Origin: DATIXJ01 sp035518715
Lineage (GTDB): Bacteria; Bacteroidota; Ignavibacteria; UBA10030; SZUA-254
Reading direction: 5' to 3'
DNA: 64,000 bases
Assembly (NCBI GenBank): GCA_035518715.1
Contig: DATIXJ010000015.1
Location: 1-64,000 of the forward strand
A program made the position numbers and the translations under genes. This document shows positions 43,898 through 51,813 of the stretch, piece after piece. The notes under the pieces were generated by a model. The model was not told the DNA's origin, did no database searches, and worked only from the letters and a program-made list of their open reading frames with translations. Positions within the stretch are counted from its first letter, which is position 1, and each line of letters opens with the position of its first letter.

Positions 43898-45552
43898 CAG
43901 AACCGGTAACTCAGTTGTGAAAGCACGGTCGTGGTGATGATACTGATGTTGGTCGAGTGTTCAACTGTTCCATAGAAGCTCAGGGATCTCGTGATTGCCA
44001 TGAGACAATCGATTCCCCAGACCTTGGTGGGCTGATTGATATCGGAAGAGGGAATCTTCATATCATCATACTGATACCGCACCGTCACGTCGGCGAAGAG
44101 GATTGATCTCTGAACGCTTCCGAGATACGTGTTCATCCGTGTAAAAAATGTGACGTTCGTGATCATTGAAGTTCGGAGGTAAATCCCCTGGCCGAAGAGG
44201 TTCGAGATACCGAACGATGAATTGCGATTATATTCTGCCCCAAATCCGTCGGTGGATGAGCGGGGCGCATAGGTGGTGTAGAACATGATGCCCGGAATAA
44301 AATTCAGCTGTATGTTGATTGACGGGCTCGTTCTCAGCGTCTCATCCAGAAGAGAATCCGGAGTGGTCGTCACGTACGAATACTGGTAAAAGGGTCGCCA
44401 TGCAGTTATCCCCGCGCCAAGCGAGAGCACATCCGTAAAACGGTAGTTAACCGACCCGTAGAGGTTTGTCAATTTTGCATGACTCACCAGCTCCATTGCA
44501 CGCGGCGTCTTGAGATCGATATCACTCTGCGCCATGAAGTAAAGCCGGTATGTTGGAGAATACGATGCCGATCCGCTGACGACCTCGCGGTCCAGGTTAG
44601 AGTAGTAATATGTCCTGCCATATGAAGCATTCAGAGAGTAGACAATCCCGTTGTCGGGCTGGAGTGACGCGAAGACCGAAAACTTCTTGTACGCGGTTGA
44701 AGGAGTCTGGAGTGAGAAGGTCGGTTCATATCCTGCAGAGGCACCGAGAATAAAATTGTCGAGCTTTCTGGCAAGAAAAATTCCATCCACGAATCCTGTC
44801 GAGGGAAGAACCGGGGGAATGATGCGGCCGACGGCGGCCCTGTTCGATCCGTCGTCGTATTCCAAAGAGAAACGATAGAGCCGGTTTTGATTGAGTGCCT
44901 GCGAGGAAAAGGGACTGTTTGTACCGTAGGCCAGCGATCGAAAATCGCTGTAGATATTGAACTTCAGCGGAGCGTCGTTGAACTTCCCTTCCATCTGAAG
45001 AACCAGTGACGGCTGGGTAGTGACCGGAAAGGAACCTCCTGCAGGGATGAGTGTGAGATATTGGATCCCTACGCGTCCCTTCAAGCTGAGGAATGACGGA
45101 GTTTGTGTGACAGTCGTTGTTCTGGTTTCCTGAACCGCACGGCTCGACGCTGAATCAGAGCCACCGTGCGATGCCGACACGACCGCTTTTTGTTTCTCGG
45201 GCTGTGATATCTGAACAAATGCGATGACAGTGTCCCCGATCGCAGGCTGTCTCGTAAAGCCGACAATCGTACACGCTGCCGATCGTGAACTTACTGCAAA
45301 GACTCTCATTGTCGCGATTGTATCGCCCCGGGAAATGACGCGTACGAGCGCGGAGTCTTCGAGACCCGCTTTTACCCCGACCGGCACGTAGACAACATCT
45401 CCGGATCTGTAATTGATTATCGATCGAAGAATTGATGACTGCCCCCATCCGATCGAGGTGAGGAGGAGGAGCCCGATGAGACCGTTGAGCACTCTCAATC
45501 GCTGTTGATTACACCGCTTGGCCGATATGTGTGTCCTGCCCGAATTCAGCAT
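43897..45552 (-). CDS. outer-membrane beta-barrel protein of the multihaem operon
   Basis: The 551-residue protein has an export signal (LNGLIGLLLLTSIGWGQ), then an SH3-like domain at about 45-115 (SGDVVYVPVGVKAGLEDSAL ... AIGDTVIAF) and a Ser/Thr-rich linker. A C-terminal barrel of about 400 residues follows, with alternating aromatic and polar strands and a final QLSYRF, the usual outer-membrane targeting end. A longer frame to 45609 exists, but the ATG at 45552 lies 1 nt after the stop of the cytochrome gene. In this context it is a candidate porin that would sheath a cytochrome. The SH3-like domain at its periplasmic side is unusual for known porin conduits. Confidence 0.75.
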   Translation of the reverse strand: MLNSGRTHISAKRCNQQRLRVLNGLIGLLLLTSIGWGQSSILRSIINYRSGDVVYVPVGVKAGLEDSALVRVISRGDTIATMRVFAVSSRSAACTIVGFTRQPAIGDTVIAFVQISQPEKQKAVVSASHGGSDSASSRAVQETRTTTVTQTPSFLSLKGRVGIQYLTLIPAGGSFPVTTQPSLVLQMEGKFNDAPLKFNIYSDFRSLAYGTNSPFSSQALNQNRLYRFSLEYDDGSNRAAVGRIIPPVLPSTGFVDGIFLARKLDNFILGASAGYEPTFSLQTPSTAYKKFSVFASLQPDNGIVYSLNASYGRTYYYSNLDREVVSGSASYSPTYRLYFMAQSDIDLKTPRAMELVSHAKLTNLYGSVNYRFTDVLSLGAGITAWRPFYQYSYVTTTPDSLLDETLRTSPSINIQLNFIPGIMFYTTYAPRSSTDGFGAEYNRNSSFGISNLFGQGIYLRTSMITNVTFFTRMNTYLGSVQRSILFADVTVRYQYDDMKIPSSDINQPTKVWGIDCLMAITRSLSFYGTVEHSTNISIITTTVLSQLSYRF

Positions 45553-45553
45553 G

Positions 45554-47419
45554 TTATCCGCCGCGCCCGGTTGGATGACACTGATAGCAGTTGATGCTGT
45601 TCCAAACATATCCGGAAACGCCGTTGTGGTCCGAATTTGTTTGTGACTGGGTGTGGCAAACCGTGCACTGGAATACTGAGTAATCGGATGAATTCGTATG
45701 GCACGTTGAACAATTGCTGTTGGCGTTTCCGTGCGTCATCGGGAACCACGTATGCGTGAACGTCGCACCGCTCCAGTCAGTGGTGGTGTGGCATGTCTCG
45801 CAGGTCTTCGGGATACCCGCCGCAGTATGGTTCGGATTCGAGGTGCCGTTATAATCTGACGCATGGCAGGTGTAACAACCGCTGTAGACCAGCTGGTAAT
45901 TGCCCCCCACGTGACAAGCGATGCAGGCCTGTGAAACGTGTGCCCCGGTCAGCGGGAATGCCGTCGTACTGTGATCGAACGTCGAAGGAGTCCATGCCGT
46001 GGTCGTATGGCAGGTCAGACAGTTATGACTGAAATTGTTCGTTGCATGATTGGGATTAGTTTGTGCCTGATATTCCGACTGATGGCATTGATAACAATCC
46101 GTATAGACCAGCTGAAAATTGTTGTTGGTATGGCAATTGATACATGCCACGGAAATATGAGCACCGGTCAGCGGGAACGCGGTCGTGCTGTGATCGAATG
46201 AAGCCGGCTGCCATGCAGTCGTGGTATGACAAGTGGTACAGGTGTGGCTGAAGTTTCCGCTGACGTGGGAGGGATTGTTCGTCTGTGTAAAATCCGCCTG
46301 ATGGCACTGATAACAATCCGTGTAATGCAGTGCGTAATTGCCGCTCACATGACACGATTGGCACGTGACTGAAGTATGCGCCCCGGTCAGCGGAAACGCC
46401 GTTGAGCTGTGGCTGAACGTTGATGGCTGCCAGACATTGGTGGAATGGCAGGTCGTACAATCGTGAGAAAATGCGCCACCCACATGGTCGGGGCTTGTTG
46501 CGGACTGGAAATTAGATGAATGACACTGGTAGCAGCCAGTATAGTGGAGCTGATAATTTCCATTCACGTGACATTCCTGACATGCCAGCGAGACGTGCGC
46601 ACCCGTCAGTGGAAACGCCGTTGCGGAATGATTGAACGTGGCCGGCTGCCAGGCAATCGTGGTATGGCACGTCTGGCAGTCATGGCTGAATCCGCCGCTG
46701 ACATGGTTGGGATTAACGGCACTCGCGAACGTCGCTGCATGGCAGCTGTAACAGTCCGTCGGCATGTGCGTGAAGACGTTATTATGATGGCAGTCGGAAC
46801 AAATGATTGTCCGGTGTGCCCCCGTCAGCGGAAAACCCGTGAGGTTGTGATCAAAACTTCCACCCCAGTTCATCGCCTCCACCTTGTGGCACTGCTTGCA
46901 GTCCACGGGGAATCCGGATGCGACGTGATTCGGGGAAGTGGCTCCCTCAAAATCAGCTTTGTGGCACGAGATGCACTCGATCGGTGTCCCCGCGTACCGG
47001 TACGACGACGCCTGCTGGTGGCATGCCTCGCAGTCCACAATGGTGTGCCTGCCGATGAGGGGAAATCGCGTCGACTGGTGTTTCTGGCGCATGTCGGCGA
47101 TCTTCCAGGAAGCGGTCGTATGACATTGGAGACAGTTCGAACCGAGTTCCTGGCGGTGAACATCCGTGTGGCAGGATGCACAGTCCGGACTTTGCGCCGT
47201 GAAATGGAGATTCTCGTGACAAGAGCGGCATTGCACCGTCCGGTGCTGTCCATCGAGCGGAAAACCGGTCGAAGTGTGATCAAACGTTGCATCGGGACGC
47301 ATCAACCATGAGTCTGTAGAATGGCACGCCTCACAAGCAATCGTAATCGGCCCATGCGGAGATTCCTGGGAATAGGCAGTCCCCGTGAGAAAGAGCATCG
47401 CCAGCAGAAGCTTTCTCAT
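45554..47419 (-). CDS. 25-haem c-type cytochrome with tandem repeats
   Basis: The 621-residue protein has a signal peptide (MRKLLLAMLFLTGTAYSQ) and 25 CxxCH haem-binding motifs, one per 25 residues. Residues 223-514 are four 73-residue repeats, each with three CxxCH motifs and the extra histidines NPxHV, FSH, FDHS and LTGAH that can serve as distal haem ligands. Degenerate copies lie at 149-222 and after 515. There is no lipobox or membrane anchor. Such dense haem packing would make a periplasmic or extracellular electron wire. It overlaps the 20-haem cytochrome gene by 4 nt. Confidence 0.93.
   Translation of the reverse strand: MRKLLLAMLFLTGTAYSQESPHGPITIACEACHSTDSWLMRPDATFDHTSTGFPLDGQHRTVQCRSCHENLHFTAQSPDCASCHTDVHRQELGSNCLQCHTTASWKIADMRQKHQSTRFPLIGRHTIVDCEACHQQASSYRYAGTPIECISCHKADFEGATSPNHVASGFPVDCKQCHKVEAMNWGGSFDHNLTGFPLTGAHRTIICSDCHHNNVFTHMPTDCYSCHAATFASAVNPNHVSGGFSHDCQTCHTTIAWQPATFNHSATAFPLTGAHVSLACQECHVNGNYQLHYTGCYQCHSSNFQSATSPDHVGGAFSHDCTTCHSTNVWQPSTFSHSSTAFPLTGAHTSVTCQSCHVSGNYALHYTDCYQCHQADFTQTNNPSHVSGNFSHTCTTCHTTTAWQPASFDHSTTAFPLTGAHISVACINCHTNNNFQLVYTDCYQCHQSEYQAQTNPNHATNNFSHNCLTCHTTTAWTPSTFDHSTTAFPLTGAHVSQACIACHVGGNYQLVYSGCYTCHASDYNGTSNPNHTAAGIPKTCETCHTTTDWSGATFTHTWFPMTHGNANSNCSTCHTNSSDYSVFQCTVCHTQSQTNSDHNGVSGYVWNSINCYQCHPTGRGG
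45878..46753 (-). repeat. four 219-bp tandem repeats inside the 25-haem cytochrome gene
   Basis: The repeats begin at codons 223, 296, 369 and 442, with exactly 73 codons each. Units share CYxCH, FSHxCxTCH and TAFPLTGAH segments and have diverged at the linker positions. Equal length and conserved frame point to growth by duplication of a three-haem module. Confidence 0.9.
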
Positions 47420-49086
47420 CGCGGGTCCTTTCCCTTGTGGCAGGCAGCGCAGGAGACCTCGAGCGGCTTAAATCGTACGAACGCTCCGGCTGTTCCCTGT
47501 TCAGTATGATGGCACGCCGTGCACGCGACTTTCTTATGTGCACCGCTGAGGGAGAACCTGCTCTGCGTTTCATGATTGAAGAGGAGCGATTTCCATCCAT
47601 CCGGCTGATGGCAGCGTTCACATGACGTTTTGCCCTCGACAGCAAACTGCTGCACATGAGCATCTTTATGACAGGATTCACACTCACCGGAGATCTTCTG
47701 GAACTGGCGGGAGCCCGTCATTCGTGACATTGGTCCCTTGTGGCAGTCGGAACACGCGGCCGTTGCATGCTTTCCCGTCAGCGGAAAAGAGGTCCTGGAG
47801 TGATCGAAGGATCCTGTACTCCAGCGATCCGTGGAATGACATTTCTCGCAGCTGGCGCCGTTCATCTCTGCCGCAAACTGACCCTTGTGAACATCTTCGT
47901 GGCAGGATTCGCATCGCAGGGAACTCAGGTGGAATTTCCAGACATTATCGCTTTTCTGAAGATGGCATTCGTCGCAGAGAAGTGCCTGATGTGCACCGGT
48001 CAAGGCAAACCGGCTCTGGGAATGGCGCACCAGTGTAAACGTCGATGGGCGGTACCCACTCTCCGTATGGCAGAGAGCGCAATCGTTATTGTAACGCTTG
48101 ACAAACTCTCCATGGTGCTTGTCTGTGTGGCAGTCCGTGCACTTCCGGAATGAGAGCAGGAAACGCTGTGCAAATGTTGTTCGACCCGCGGCACTGTGGC
48201 ATTGTTCACACCGGACCGACTGGTGTTTTCCGACGAGTCGGTACCGTGTCTGGCGGTGGTCAAACGGCTTCTCCAATGCAAGCTCCCAGCCCTGCGCAGC
48301 ATGGCAGGAGGAACAGGTCATTTCGTTTACGCCAAACAGATGCGGTGACGTGTGACATGGTGTACAGTCGGCGAAGCTCTTTGCAGCAAGCGTAATTTCC
48401 TTGCCCGCTCCTTGCTTGTCGATTCCGGGATGACATTTCGCACACGCGACCTCGGCGTGCTTTCCTTCAAGGGCGAACGACGTCCTGGAATGGTCGAACC
48501 GGTTACTCACCTGCCAATTCACGGAAGTGTGACAACTCGAACAGTCCTGGCCGAATTTGTCTTTATGAGGATCTGCATGACATGAAACGCACGCCGCGGA
48601 TAGTCCGAGGTATGTGTCGTGAGGGTATTGTGTGCTTTTCCTGGTCACCACCGCATTCCGGATATGTGCAGGAGAATGGCAATCCTGGCAGCCAATCATC
48701 AGGTGTTTTCCTGCGAGCGTAAAGCCGGTGGACGTGTGTTCAAATTTCTTCGGCTCAAACGAGTATGTTCTGGCCGTACGTCCGAGGTGTTCCTTGTGGC
48801 AGGCGGTGCATGTTTGGTTCATCGACCGAAAGTGAAACCCCTCTTTTGCATTCAGCTCCGACTGAATTTCGTCATGGCATGCGAGACATTTTTTCCCGCT
48901 GATTTCCTTCCCAACCTCATGACATTGGGTGCAATTCTGGGAGCCCTCGAGTGCTTCATGCGCACGCGAGAGATCCCCCGGGGAAAATTGTCCGAATGTC
49001 GGAAACAAGGGTAGTATGTTGAGCAGCGCACCCATAAGGAGAAGCACGAAAATATGTTGCCCAGTATGCCTCAGTGTGTTCCTCAA
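47416..49086 (-). CDS. 20-haem c-type cytochrome
   Basis: The 556-residue protein has an export signal (HIFVLLLMGALLNILPLFPTFGQ) and 20 CxxCH motifs, one per 28 residues. A recurring element H-x2-T/S-x-F-x-L-x-G-K/A-H followed by CxxCH appears about six times (for example FDHSRTSFPLTGKH) and links this protein to the 25-haem neighbour. Start is TTG overlapping the TGA of the cytochrome b-like gene (TTGA), so translation is coupled. It is probably periplasmic and placed between the inner-membrane component and the barrel. Confidence 0.92.
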   Translation of the reverse strand: MRNTLRHTGQHIFVLLLMGALLNILPLFPTFGQFSPGDLSRAHEALEGSQNCTQCHEVGKEISGKKCLACHDEIQSELNAKEGFHFRSMNQTCTACHKEHLGRTARTYSFEPKKFEHTSTGFTLAGKHLMIGCQDCHSPAHIRNAVVTRKSTQYPHDTYLGLSAACVSCHADPHKDKFGQDCSSCHTSVNWQVSNRFDHSRTSFALEGKHAEVACAKCHPGIDKQGAGKEITLAAKSFADCTPCHTSPHLFGVNEMTCSSCHAAQGWELALEKPFDHRQTRYRLVGKHQSVRCEQCHSAAGRTTFAQRFLLSFRKCTDCHTDKHHGEFVKRYNNDCALCHTESGYRPSTFTLVRHSQSRFALTGAHQALLCDECHLQKSDNVWKFHLSSLRCESCHEDVHKGQFAAEMNGASCEKCHSTDRWSTGSFDHSRTSFPLTGKHATAACSDCHKGPMSRMTGSRQFQKISGECESCHKDAHVQQFAVEGKTSCERCHQPDGWKSLLFNHETQSRFSLSGAHKKVACTACHHTEQGTAGAFVRFKPLEVSCAACHKGKDPR

Positions 49087-49952
49087 AAAATCCAGGTGTA
49101 ACCGAGTGCCAGAGTTACGGCGACATGCGCCGCAAGTGTTACGAACATGATAATGCTGAACGGGAAGTGGATGATGTGCCAGTAATAGAATACCCGCTCG
49201 ACTTGTGTGAGAGCAACCGATTTCTGCAGGAGTGACGCCCTCGACATCGCCGCATTGCTCAGGTCATGCGCAACGGTCCGTGAGAGATCGCTCTGCTTGA
49301 CCATGGCATGAATTCTCCGGCGCACCGTTCCCTTCATGCGTTCCAGAACGAGAAGCGTCCGGGTCATCTCGAAAAGAGATCGCGGCGCCTCCACCGACTG
49401 CATTGACCCGTCGATCATGCGGACGAGTGAAACACCGATCGGGTTTGCGTTCAGAATTCCCGCCAGACGGTCGATTTCACGATTGATCTCATCAGCCGAC
49501 AGCTCCGCGCCCATCCGGTTCCGGGGAATTTGCACATAGAGAAATCTCCCCACGACGCCGCTTCCCACAACGGAGAGCATCGTCCAGAGACTTATGGCAG
49601 CGATGCCGCCCTGCTTGAACGTCGTATGAAAGACCACAAGGATGGGTCCGAGGAGGCAGAGGAAGATATGAAAATTGAGCCATCCCGATAAACGCCCGAG
49701 GTTCGACAGGGAGCGCACGCGTTTCCGGGTCGAATAGGTGGCTACCCCGACGATGATCATGAGACTGCCGAAAATGCCGAGGGCGTGGCTGAAATTTCCC
49801 GACGGCCGCATGTCACTATAATCCGGCCGAAAAGGACGTTCGTCAACCGGAGTGAGGTAGTAATTCCACCCCCGGACAGAAAGGGAGACGACAGCAAGTG
49901 TCCCGATAAACAGAAGAAAGATGACAAAGACCGAGTGCGACGATTCCTTCAT
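49083..49952 (-). CDS. five-helix membrane protein with a di-haem cytochrome b pattern
   Basis: The 289-residue protein has hydrophobic segments at about 7-26, 54-72, 91-110, 117-139 and 258-282, with a soluble helical loop of about 115 residues before the last. His95 and His109 in the third segment, and His262 and His276 in the fifth, are each 14 positions apart. His-x13-His pairs in two helices are how bc1-type cytochrome b and ferric reductase/NADPH oxidase proteins hold two haems. His56 in the second segment is a further candidate. It is the first gene of the multihaem operon and may exchange electrons with the quinone pool. Family assignment is inferred from this spacing only. Confidence 0.7.
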   Translation of the reverse strand: MKESSHSVFVIFLLFIGTLAVVSLSVRGWNYYLTPVDERPFRPDYSDMRPSGNFSHALGIFGSLMIIVGVATYSTRKRVRSLSNLGRLSGWLNFHIFLCLLGPILVVFHTTFKQGGIAAISLWTMLSVVGSGVVGRFLYVQIPRNRMGAELSADEINREIDRLAGILNANPIGVSLVRMIDGSMQSVEAPRSLFEMTRTLLVLERMKGTVRRRIHAMVKQSDLSRTVAHDLSNAAMSRASLLQKSVALTQVERVFYYWHIIHFPFSIIMFVTLAAHVAVTLALGYTWIF

Positions 49953-50253
49953 TCTCTCTTATCTTGCGTTGGTTAAGAACATCACAATTCTGGCACAACT
50001 AATGTAGAAAACTCTACTTAGCGTTCAACGGCCATTGTGCGTCTGCACACAGCAAAATTCCGATAAAAGAACTCAAAAACGAAGTATCTATGGTGCCAAG
50101 CGTCTAAATCGTCGTGTCCCTCGGTGTTGGTGAGATGGCTGGGAGTTGTGAGGGGAATGTGAAAATTTCCGTATGTGATTCGCTATCCGCATCCTATACC
50201 GCGAATGTGTGAAATTTTTCCCGGAGTGTCAACAAAAAAATGCACCAATTCGT
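49953..50253 (-). other. 301-nt gap upstream of the multihaem operon
   Basis: The gap between ackA and the operon contains the candidate promoter at 50001-50028, a small inverted repeat in it, and a second TTGACA box at 50227-50232 with a poor -10 (CACATT) 17 nt away. No protein gene or strong terminator for ackA is seen. Confidence 0.5.
50001..50028 (-). promoter_or_regulatory. candidate promoter of the multihaem operon
   Basis: On the minus strand TTGAAC, 16 nt and TACATT, with a predicted start near 49994, about 42 nt before the first ATG. Between the boxes and touching the -10 lies the inverted repeat GTAGA-AAAC-TCTAC (50004-50017), where a regulator could block or alter polymerase binding. 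Confidence 0.45.
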
Positions 50254-51501
50254 TCACCATCGGCGCGGGACATTCTTTACCGTCCGGACGGTATCCCGTG
50301 CAATGAGCAGTTCTTCGTTCGTGGGAATCACAAACACCTGAAGCTTCGAATCATCCGTCGAAATGATCCCCTCCTTTCCGGAGGTCATCGCATTGTTCTT
50401 TTCGCGGTCGAGCTTGATGCCCATGCATTCGATTCCGGTCAGGATGCGTTCACGGATGGCCGGGCTGTTCTCTCCGATACCTCCGGTGAAGACGAGAGCT
50501 TTGGCACACCCCATTTCGGCGAGATACGCACCAATATACTTCTTCGCCCTGATGCAGAAAATATCGATCGCCAGTTTTGCGCGCCGATCCTGTTTCTCCT
50601 GTTCCTCGGCAAGAAGTTCGCGCATGTCGTTCGTAAGACCGGAGATGCCGAGGAGACCGGACTGCTTGTTGAGCATCGTATCGATTTCCCGCATGCTCAT
50701 GCCTTCCTTGTTGCGAATGAATTCAATGAGGGAAGGGTCCATGTCCCCGCCGCGGGTGCCCATCACGAGACCTTCGAGCGGAGTGAACCCCATCGACGTG
50801 TCGTAGGAATTTCCGTCCTTGATCGCGCACGCGGAACATCCGTTCCCGAGATGAAGCGTGATGATGTTGGTTTCTTCGCGTTTCAGATGGAGGATCTGAC
50901 GATACCGGTACGCCACGTATCGATGGGAGGTTCCATGGAATCCATACCGGCGAATACGGTGCCGCCGGTAGAGCTGATACGGAATTGCGTACAAATATGA
51001 AGTCTCCGGCATCGTAGAATGAAATGCCGTATCGAACACGGCCACCTGCGGTACACCCGGCCCGAGGAGCTCGCGGGCTGCCTGAATTCCTTTGAGATTT
51101 GCCGGATTGTGAAGAGGCGCCAGTTCTATGCTGTCTTCAATCTCTCTCACAACCGCATCGTCCAGGAGAACGGAAGTCGTGAACTTCTCGCCGCCATGAA
51201 CCACACGGTGCCCGACGGCATGAATATCGGAAAGAGCATTGATGTGATTGATTTTCGAGTCGGGTGAGATGATCCAACGGAGAATATAGTCGATTGCAGA
51301 GCGGTGATCTTTCAAAGGTTCTGCCCGCCGAAGTTTAGGATGTCCCTCGACCTGTAAGGTGATGATTGCCTGGCCGATAACCCGCTCGATAAGTCCGCCC
51401 GCAAGCCGTTCGTCGGCGTCTCTTTCGATGAGGTCCAGGTCCGTTTGAATGATCTGAAATTTTACTGAAGATGAGCCGCAATTTAAGACGAGGATATTCA
51501 T
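50254..51501 (-). CDS. ackA: acetate kinase
   Basis: The 415-residue enzyme interconverts acetyl phosphate and acetate with ATP synthesis. It has NILVLNCGSSSVKF at the start, VGHRVVHGGEKF, RRYGFHGTSHRYV, the catalytic FDTAFHSTMP region and FTGGIGENS. The frame is open to 51576, but the family start is the ATG at 51501. No phosphotransacetylase gene lies in the window. Acetate formation fits peptide or amino acid breakdown. The shared upstream region with the small membrane protein holds a 27-bp inverted repeat. Confidence 0.95.
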   Translation of the reverse strand: MNILVLNCGSSSVKFQIIQTDLDLIERDADERLAGGLIERVIGQAIITLQVEGHPKLRRAEPLKDHRSAIDYILRWIISPDSKINHINALSDIHAVGHRVVHGGEKFTTSVLLDDAVVREIEDSIELAPLHNPANLKGIQAARELLGPGVPQVAVFDTAFHSTMPETSYLYAIPYQLYRRHRIRRYGFHGTSHRYVAYRYRQILHLKREETNIITLHLGNGCSACAIKDGNSYDTSMGFTPLEGLVMGTRGGDMDPSLIEFIRNKEGMSMREIDTMLNKQSGLLGISGLTNDMRELLAEEQEKQDRRAKLAIDIFCIRAKKYIGAYLAEMGCAKALVFTGGIGENSPAIRERILTGIECMGIKLDREKNNAMTSGKEGIISTDDSKLQVFVIPTNEELLIARDTVRTVKNVPRRW

Positions 51502-51549
51502 GGGAATGGTCTGGAAGAAAGTGAAACATACCCAAAGGTACGAAAAAAC

Positions 51550-51576
51550 ATGCAGAATTCCGATTGGAATCTGCAT
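51550..51576. promoter_or_regulatory. 27-bp inverted repeat between ackA and the small membrane protein gene
   Basis: ATGCAGA(a)TTCC and GGAATCTGCAT form arms of 11-12 bases with one unpaired base and a GATT spacer. The repeat covers the -35 box of the plus-strand promoter and lies 49 nt before the ackA ATG, so a bound regulator could act on both genes. It could also fold as RNA in an ackA leader. Confidence 0.45.
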
Positions 51577-51592
51577 AAAATGTTCGTATATT
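51564..51592 (+). promoter_or_regulatory. promoter of the small membrane protein gene
   Basis: TTGGAA, 17 nt and TATATT, 27 nt before the ATG at 51619. The -35 box lies inside the inverted repeat at 51550-51576. Confidence 0.5.
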
Positions 51593-51618
51593 CATTCCGG
51601 CATCCTCACGAGTATTGC

Positions 51619-51759
51619 ATGCTGACACTGCTGAAGATTTTGACTTTCCCTCTCTGGTTTCCGATCAAAGTCCTCTGGTTTGTGTCCAAACTGCTCGCAT
51701 TCGTTTTCATGATATTCTTAATTGCCGCCCTCATTTACATCGCAGTCCATTTTTTCTAA
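51619..51759 (+). CDS. 46-residue membrane protein
   Basis: The predicted protein is almost wholly hydrophobic, with a segment at about 3-15 and a membrane helix at about 20-44 ending IYIAVHFF. The frame is open upstream to 51550, but the promoter predicts a transcript start near 51599, which leaves the ATG at 51619 as the first usable one. The presence of its own promoter supports a real gene. Function is unknown. Confidence 0.5.
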   Translation: MLTLLKILTFPLWFPIKVLWFVSKLLAFVFMIFLIAALIYIAVHFF

Positions 51760-51813
51760 CTGTGTGAACAGCCGTCGTTCTTCATCCGAACGAGTCTTCG
51801 GAAGGAGTAAACC

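Larger units (their letters stand above)
42587..49952 (-). other. five-gene multihaem electron-transfer operon
   Basis: Five minus-strand genes follow each other without gaps: membrane cytochrome b-like protein, 20-haem cytochrome (TTGA overlap), 25-haem cytochrome (ATGA overlap), outer-membrane barrel (1 nt after the stop) and membrane-anchored Fe-S flavoprotein (TGATG overlap). This packing points to a single complex or pathway with fixed stoichiometry. A candidate promoter lies at 50001-50028. Known porin-cytochrome conduits (Shewanella MtrCAB, Geobacter OmbB-OmaB-OmcB) combine a barrel with multihaem proteins; the cytochrome b and flavoprotein parts are additional here. The direction of electron flow cannot be told from sequence. 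Confidence 0.75.

Noticed and set aside
45878..46753. Evenly spaced repeats as a possible CRISPR array
   Set aside because: The period is 219 bp, the repeats are coding and in frame, and they contain haem motifs.
46520..47311. 263-codon plus-strand frame opposite the 25-haem cytochrome
   Set aside because: It arises from the repetitive CxxCH codons of the real gene and encodes low-complexity sequence.
50204..50232. Perfect TTGACA box upstream of the multihaem operon
   Set aside because: The -10 at the right distance (CACATT) is poor and the leader would be 250 nt; the promoter at 50001-50028 fits better.
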